Assembly: GCA_023666905.1 (NCBI GenBank)
Contig: JAMPBC010000009.1
Span: 1 to 51,472, forward strand
Direction: 5' to 3'
Length of the DNA: 51,472 nt
DNA from: Bacteroides sp.
GTDB taxonomy: Bacteria; Bacteroidota; Bacteroidia; Bacteroidales; Muribaculaceae
Positions 47,447 through 51,472 of this stretch are shown one piece after another. Position 1 is the stretch's first letter. Each line of letters opens with the position of its first letter. Position numbers and translations under genes: made by a program. The notes beneath the pieces are model-generated. The model saw only the letters and a list, made by a program, of their open reading frames with translations, searched no databases and had not been told where the DNA came from.

Positions 47447-48555
47447 TGTTTTCAGATGAATTAAAAAAATATTCATGGGACGAGACCACCGAGTTCATAA
47501 ACAGCAGGACCGGTGCCGATGTGGAGCATGCGCTTGGTAAAGAGCATCTTGACATTGATGACTTCATGGCGTTGATTTCGCCTGCGGCTGAACCGTATCT
47601 TGAACAGATGGCTCAACTGTCACACCGCTACACTCTTGAACGGTTTGGCAAAACCATTTCAATGTATATTCCGCTGTATGTGTCGAATGCCTGCACGAAT
47701 GCGTGTGTGTATTGCGGATTCAATCATTCCAATCCCTTTACCCGTGTCACACTAACGCCGGAGCAGGTCAAGGCGGAATGTGAAGCAATAAGGAAGCTCG
47801 GCCCGTTCGAGAATCTGCTGATTGTTTCGGGAGAGTTCCCTTCGCTGAACGGAGTGAATTACCTGGAGCAAGTGCTTAAGATTGCGCGTCCTTACTTTAA
47901 CAATCTCACCATTGAGGTGATGCCTATGAAGGAGCGTGACTACTACAGACTGACCAAGAGCGGGCTGAACGGAGTGGTTTGCTTTCAGGAGACCTACCAT
48001 GAAGCCAATTACAAGAACTATCATCCACGCGGCATGAAATCGATTTTCAAGTGGCGCGTGGACGGGTTTGACCGGATGGGTATGGCCGGTGTTCACAAAA
48101 TTGGTATGGGTGTTCTCATTGGACTTGAGGACTGGCGCACCGATATAACCATGTTGGCGCGACACTTGCAGTATCTCAGAAAGAACTACTGGCGCACACG
48201 CTACAGCGTTAACTTCCCACGCATGTGTCCAGCCGAGGGCGGATTCCAGCCCAAGGTGATTATGAGCGACCGGGAGTTGGCTCTGGTGACTTTCGCCTTC
48301 CGCATTTTCGACCACGATGTGGACATTTCCTATTCAACACGTGAGGCGCATGAGTTCCGCGCCAATATGATGAAGCTCGGAGTTACATCCATGAGTGCCG
48401 GAAGCAAGACGGAACCTGGAGGCTATGTGTCGACCCCCGAGGCCCTCGAACAGTTTGAGGTGACCGATTCACGCACTCCGCTGCAGGTTGCCGATGAGAT
48501 ACGTTCATTAGGATACGAGCCTGTGTGGAAGGACTGGGACAAAATATTTGATTGA
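47446..48555 (+). CDS. thiH: ThiH, 2-iminoacetate synthase
   Basis: Radical-SAM tyrosine lyase supplying dehydroglycine to ThiG. The CX3CX2C iron-sulfur motif is Cys83, Cys87 and Cys90 in NACTNACVYC; GMGVLIGLEDWR and SINFPR-like SVNFPRMCP follow. At 369 aa it is complete. It starts on the last base of the four-repeat barrel stop codon, so translation is coupled to an envelope gene rather than to thiC. Confidence 0.96.
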   Translation: MFSDELKKYSWDETTEFINSRTGADVEHALGKEHLDIDDFMALISPAAEPYLEQMAQLSHRYTLERFGKTISMYIPLYVSNACTNACVYCGFNHSNPFTRVTLTPEQVKAECEAIRKLGPFENLLIVSGEFPSLNGVNYLEQVLKIARPYFNNLTIEVMPMKERDYYRLTKSGLNGVVCFQETYHEANYKNYHPRGMKSIFKWRVDGFDRMGMAGVHKIGMGVLIGLEDWRTDITMLARHLQYLRKNYWRTRYSVNFPRMCPAEGGFQPKVIMSDRELALVTFAFRIFDHDVDISYSTREAHEFRANMMKLGVTSMSAGSKTEPGGYVSTPEALEQFEVTDSRTPLQVADEIRSLGYEPVWKDWDKIFD

Positions 48556-48578
48556 CAGAAGATTTTTGCTTAATTTTG
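48547..48578 (+). promoter_or_regulatory. Promoter of valS, starting inside thiH
   Basis: TTTG (48547-48550), 20 bp, TAATTTTG (48571-48578). The TTTG lies in the final codons of thiH, so valS is likely independent of the TPP-controlled transcript. Confidence 0.7.
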
Positions 48579-48620
48579 CACTCAAATTTTCAATAGAACA
48601 TATTCTTAACAGAATTCAAC

Positions 48621-51239
48621 ATGAAAGAATTAGCCACAAAATACAATCCTTCGGAGGTTGAGGACAAATGGTATGCTTACTGGATGGAGCACAATTTGTT
48701 TCACAGTGAGCCGGACAATCGCGAGCCATATTGCATTGTGATTCCGCCGCCTAACGTGACAGGAGTTCTCCACATGGGGCACATGCTCAACAATACCATT
48801 CAGGATATTCTTATCAGGCGTGCGCGCATGGATGGCTTCAATGCCCTGTGGGTTCCCGGCACAGACCACGCTTCCATTGCCACCGAGGCCAAGGTTGTTG
48901 CCAAGCTTGCCAAAGAGGGAATCAACAAGGCCAATTTGAGCCGCGAGGAATTTCTGAAACATGCCTGGGATTGGACCGACAAGTACGGAGGTATAATTCT
49001 GGAGCAATTGAAGAAGTTGGGAGCTTCCTGCGACTGGGAGCGCACAGCTTTCACCATGGACCCCATTCGTTCACGCAGCGTTACGCGAGTGTTTGTGGAG
49101 CTCTATCGCAAAGGCCTGATTTATCGCGGCAAGCGCATGGTTAACTGGGATCCGAAGGCCAGGACCGCGCTGAGCGACATAGAAGTTATTTACAAAGAGG
49201 AACACAGCAAACTCTACTACCTGCGTTACAAGATTGTGGGTGAGGATGGTTATGCTATTGTGGCCACCACGCGTCCTGAAACCATTATGGGCGACACGGC
49301 CATGTGTATCAATCCCAACGACCCCAAAAACCAGCATCTGCGCGGCAAACGCGTGATTGTTCCTCTTGTTGGACGCGAGATACCGGTTATAGAGGATGAG
49401 TATGTGGAGATTGATTTCGGTACCGGGTGCCTTAAAGTGACCCCGGCTCATGACATGAACGACTATATGCTCGGTCAGAAGCATAATTTGGAAACCATTG
49501 ACATTTTCAATGACGACGCCACACTGAGCGAAGCCGCCGGCATGTATGTGGGCATGGATCGTTTCGCTGTAAGGGAGCAGATTGCCAAAGACCTTGCCGA
49601 AGCCGGATTGATTGAGAAGGTGGAGGATTACGAAAACAAGGTTGGATATTCCGAACGAAACTCCGACACAGTTACGGAACCCCGTCTTTCCGACCAGTGG
49701 TTCATGAAAATGGACTCAATGGCCACTCCCGCACTTGAGATGGTGGAGGAGGACATTATCCGTTTCATCCCCGAGAAATACAAGAATACTTATCGCCATT
49801 GGATGACCGGGATACGCGACTGGTGCATATCGCGACAGCTGTGGTGGGGTCACCGCATCCCGGCCTGGTATCTGCCCGACGGCAGTTTTGTGGTTGCCGA
49901 GGATGAAACAGAAGCGTTGAACCTTGCCCGCGAAAAGAATCCGGAACTCAATCTGAGCGATTTGCATCAGGAGGAGGATGGTCTTGACACATGGTTCTCA
50001 TCGTGGCTGTGGCCCATTTCCCTTTTCAATGGAATACTCGAGCCTGACAATGCCGACATAAAATATTACTATCCAACCACCACACTGGTAACCGGACCGG
50101 ACATTATTTTCTTCTGGGTTGCCAGAATGATTATGGCCGGATGCGAGTTTATGGGCAAGCAGCCTTTCAACAACGTGTACTTTACCGGTATTGTGCGCGA
50201 TGAGATTGGACGCAAGATGTCGAAACAACTCGGCAACTCACCCGACCCGCTGCAATTGATTGCCGATTACGGAGCAGACGGTGTGAGAGTGGGCATAATG
50301 TTATGCGCTCCCGCTGGTAACGACATTCTTTTTGACAAGAAACTCTGTGAGACAGGCCGTAACTTCTCTAACAAGATTTGGAATGCATTCCGCCTTGTTA
50401 TGGGTTGGCAGGAAAGCAGTGAAGCAGCTCAGCCGGAATCGGCACGCTTTGCCATAAAATGGATGGAGTCGAAACTGAGCCAGTCCATTACCGAGATAAA
50501 TGACTTGATGGGCAAGTTCCGTATTTCAGAGGCCTTGAAGGAGCTTTATCGCTTGTTCTGGGACGACTTCTCTTCATGGTATCTTGAAATGGTAAAACCG
50601 GTTTACGGACAGCCCATTGACAGTGCGACACTTGAAGCGACAAAGGCTTATTTCGATTCATTGCTCAGACTGCTGCATCCGTTCATGCCGTTCATCACCG
50701 AAGAATTGTGGCAGCATCTTTCATCCCGCGCTGATGGAGAATCAATAATGTATGCTCCAACGCCTAAGGCTACCACCGTTGATACGGAGATTATCGAGCT
50801 TATGGAGCATGCCATGGAGGTTGTTAACGGAGTCCGCAATGTACGTGCTTCCAAAAACATACCCAACAAGGAGCAATTGGTTCTCAATATTCTCGGCACC
50901 TGGGACAAGCAGCAGGATGCAGCCATAGCAAAATTGGCCAATCTTGAGGCTGTGAACCACAATGCTGAAAAGGATGCTGCGGCAGCAACGTTTATTGTTG
51001 GCCGCACAGAGATTAATGTTCCTCTTGGCAAATCCATTGACCTTGAAAGCGAACTTGCCCGTTTAAACAAAGAACTTGACTATATTCAAGGGTTCCGCAC
51101 CTCGGTGATGAAGAAGTTGGGCAACGAGCGATTCGTAAACAATGCTCCTGCAGCAGTGGTTGAAGCAGAACGGAAGAAACTTGCCGATGCCGACGCAAAG
51201 ATTGCAAATCTCGAGGCTGCAATAAAGAGCTTATCGTAA
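48621..51239 (+). CDS. valS: ValS, valyl-tRNA synthetase
   Basis: 872-aa class I synthetase: HMGH (residues 51-54) as the HIGH signature, the CP1 editing domain (about 200-360), the KMSKS-type loop as [12 protein letters not shown] (532-536 KMSKQ, Gln in place of Ser), an anticodon-binding domain and a C-terminal coiled coil (about 815-872) with alternating Leu and Lys/Glu. The HIGH and KMSK cores are intact, so it should be active. Confidence 0.96.
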   Translation: MKELATKYNPSEVEDKWYAYWMEHNLFHSEPDNREPYCIVIPPPNVTGVLHMGHMLNNTIQDILIRRARMDGFNALWVPGTDHASIATEAKVVAKLAKEGINKANLSREEFLKHAWDWTDKYGGIILEQLKKLGASCDWERTAFTMDPIRSRSVTRVFVELYRKGLIYRGKRMVNWDPKARTALSDIEVIYKEEHSKLYYLRYKIVGEDGYAIVATTRPETIMGDTAMCINPNDPKNQHLRGKRVIVPLVGREIPVIEDEYVEIDFGTGCLKVTPAHDMNDYMLGQKHNLETIDIFNDDATLSEAAGMYVGMDRFAVREQIAKDLAEAGLIEKVEDYENKVGYSERNSDTVTEPRLSDQWFMKMDSMATPALEMVEEDIIRFIPEKYKNTYRHWMTGIRDWCISRQLWWGHRIPAWYLPDGSFVVAEDETEALNLAREKNPELNLSDLHQEEDGLDTWFSSWLWPISLFNGILEPDNADIKYYYPTTTLVTGPDIIFFWVARMIMAGCEFMGKQPFNNVYFTGIVRDEIGRKMSKQLGNSPDPLQLIADYGADGVRVGIMLCAPAGNDILFDKKLCETGRNFSNKIWNAFRLVMGWQESSEAAQPESARFAIKWMESKLSQSITEINDLMGKFRISEALKELYRLFWDDFSSWYLEMVKPVYGQPIDSATLEATKAYFDSLLRLLHPFMPFITEELWQHLSSRADGESIMYAPTPKATTVDTEIIELMEHAMEVVNGVRNVRASKNIPNKEQLVLNILGTWDKQQDAAIAKLANLEAVNHNAEKDAAAATFIVGRTEINVPLGKSIDLESELARLNKELDYIQGFRTSVMKKLGNERFVNNAPAAVVEAERKKLADADAKIANLEAAIKSLS

Positions 51240-51264
51240 AAGCTTTTAACGCATCACATATAAG

Positions 51265-51300
51265 GCAGTGGGGGTAGTCCTCACTGCTTTTACTTTTTAA
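51265..51300 (+). terminator. Intrinsic terminator after valS
   Basis: GCAGTGGGG (51265-51273) pairs with CCTCACTGC (51279-51287, one GU pair) over a 5-nt loop and is followed by TTTTACTTTTT. A clear terminator 26 bp after the valS stop. Confidence 0.8.
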
Positions 51301-51368
51301 GTATGTCAAAGAGCTCTTTGCCATGATGACGGTTCGGTTTCAGAACTCGGGGGCGGTCATGGCGCCGC

Positions 51369-51470
51369 TCAGTAGAAGGGGACGGTTTCGAGGTAGGGGT
51401 ACATGCGTATAAGGTTGAAGACATCACGGCGACAGCGGCAGAGCCAGCGGCGCGGGACGGTATTGGCCAT
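51369..51470 (-). CDS. Possible C-terminal fragment of a gene running off the right edge
   Basis: A minus-strand frame ends at a TGA at 51369-51371 and is open to the edge. The last 33 residues include PRRWLCRCRRDVFNL and end YLETVPFY. Third positions are strongly G/C, as in real genes here. The window stops within or just before the start codon, so identity and true start are unknown. The 51301-51368 stretch holds nothing I can assign. Confidence 0.3.
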   Translation of the reverse strand: MANTVPRRWLCRCRRDVFNLIRMYPYLETVPFY

Positions 51471-51472
51471 GT

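Noticed and set aside
43000-51472. Replication origin at the skew change
   Set aside because: No dnaA, DnaA-box cluster or AT-rich unwinding region recognised, so the origin is not called as a feature.

Overview
The window is chromosomal DNA from a member of the order Bacteroidales (phylum Bacteroidota). Evidence for this: many promoters have a TTTG element, a spacer of about 20 bp and a TAnnTTTG element, the Bacteroidota housekeeping sigma-factor pattern; the NusB-YajC-YbbR-CoaE run and the SppA-LpxK-PNP-ThiL run are Bacteroidales arrangements; and there are DUF3575/OmpA-like envelope proteins and a bile-salt-hydrolase-like Ntn acylase like those of gut Bacteroidales. A Muribaculaceae-like gut species is my guess, not shown by the sequence. 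I recognise no rRNA, tRNA, phage, IS element or CRISPR array. Every main gene looks intact.

Layout. 0-1.1 kb: secreted bile-salt/penicillin-type acylase (minus). 1.2-7.3 kb: MlaE/MlaF lipid-transport ABC pair running straight into menD-menB-menC-menE (menaquinone). 7.5-14.4 kb: sppA, lpxK, purine nucleoside phosphorylase, thiL, a CapA-like phosphoesterase and a second Ntn-type acylase. 14.5-17.9 kb: an enlarged nusB, yajC, ybbR-like, coaE. 17.9-24.8 kb (minus): omega-amidase, acyltransferase, a small unknown protein, thrC, aspartokinase, prfC, rfbD. 25-31 kb: SpoU-type rRNA methyltransferase, radA, purT and a small barrel protein (minus), NAD synthetase, L31 type B (minus). 31.5-37.4 kb: biotin-dependent carboxyltransferase and lon (minus), RhlE-like helicase (plus).

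The most interesting part is 37.4-48.6 kb. A clear promoter and TPP riboswitch lead thiD-thiS-tenI-thiE-thiG-thiC. The operon then carries three outer-membrane genes before it resumes with thiH: a DUF3575-like barrel, an OmpA-like/TPR periplasmic protein, and a 765-residue protein made of four tandem barrel-like units of about 180 residues. Spacings are 30 bp, 14 bp, a 4-bp overlap and a 1-bp overlap, so the three genes are built into the thiamine transcript and probably translationally coupled to thiH. I see no known precedent for this combination. Either it is a thiamine-regulated envelope machine or an envelope module that settled in the operon. valS follows under its own promoter.

Other points: NusB has an internal duplication; a 13-bp-arm palindrome sits between lon and oadA; and plus-strand GC skew changes sign near 45-47 kb. 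Genes expected for the pathways but absent here are menF, menA, thiF, mlaD and homoserine dehydrogenase/kinase.
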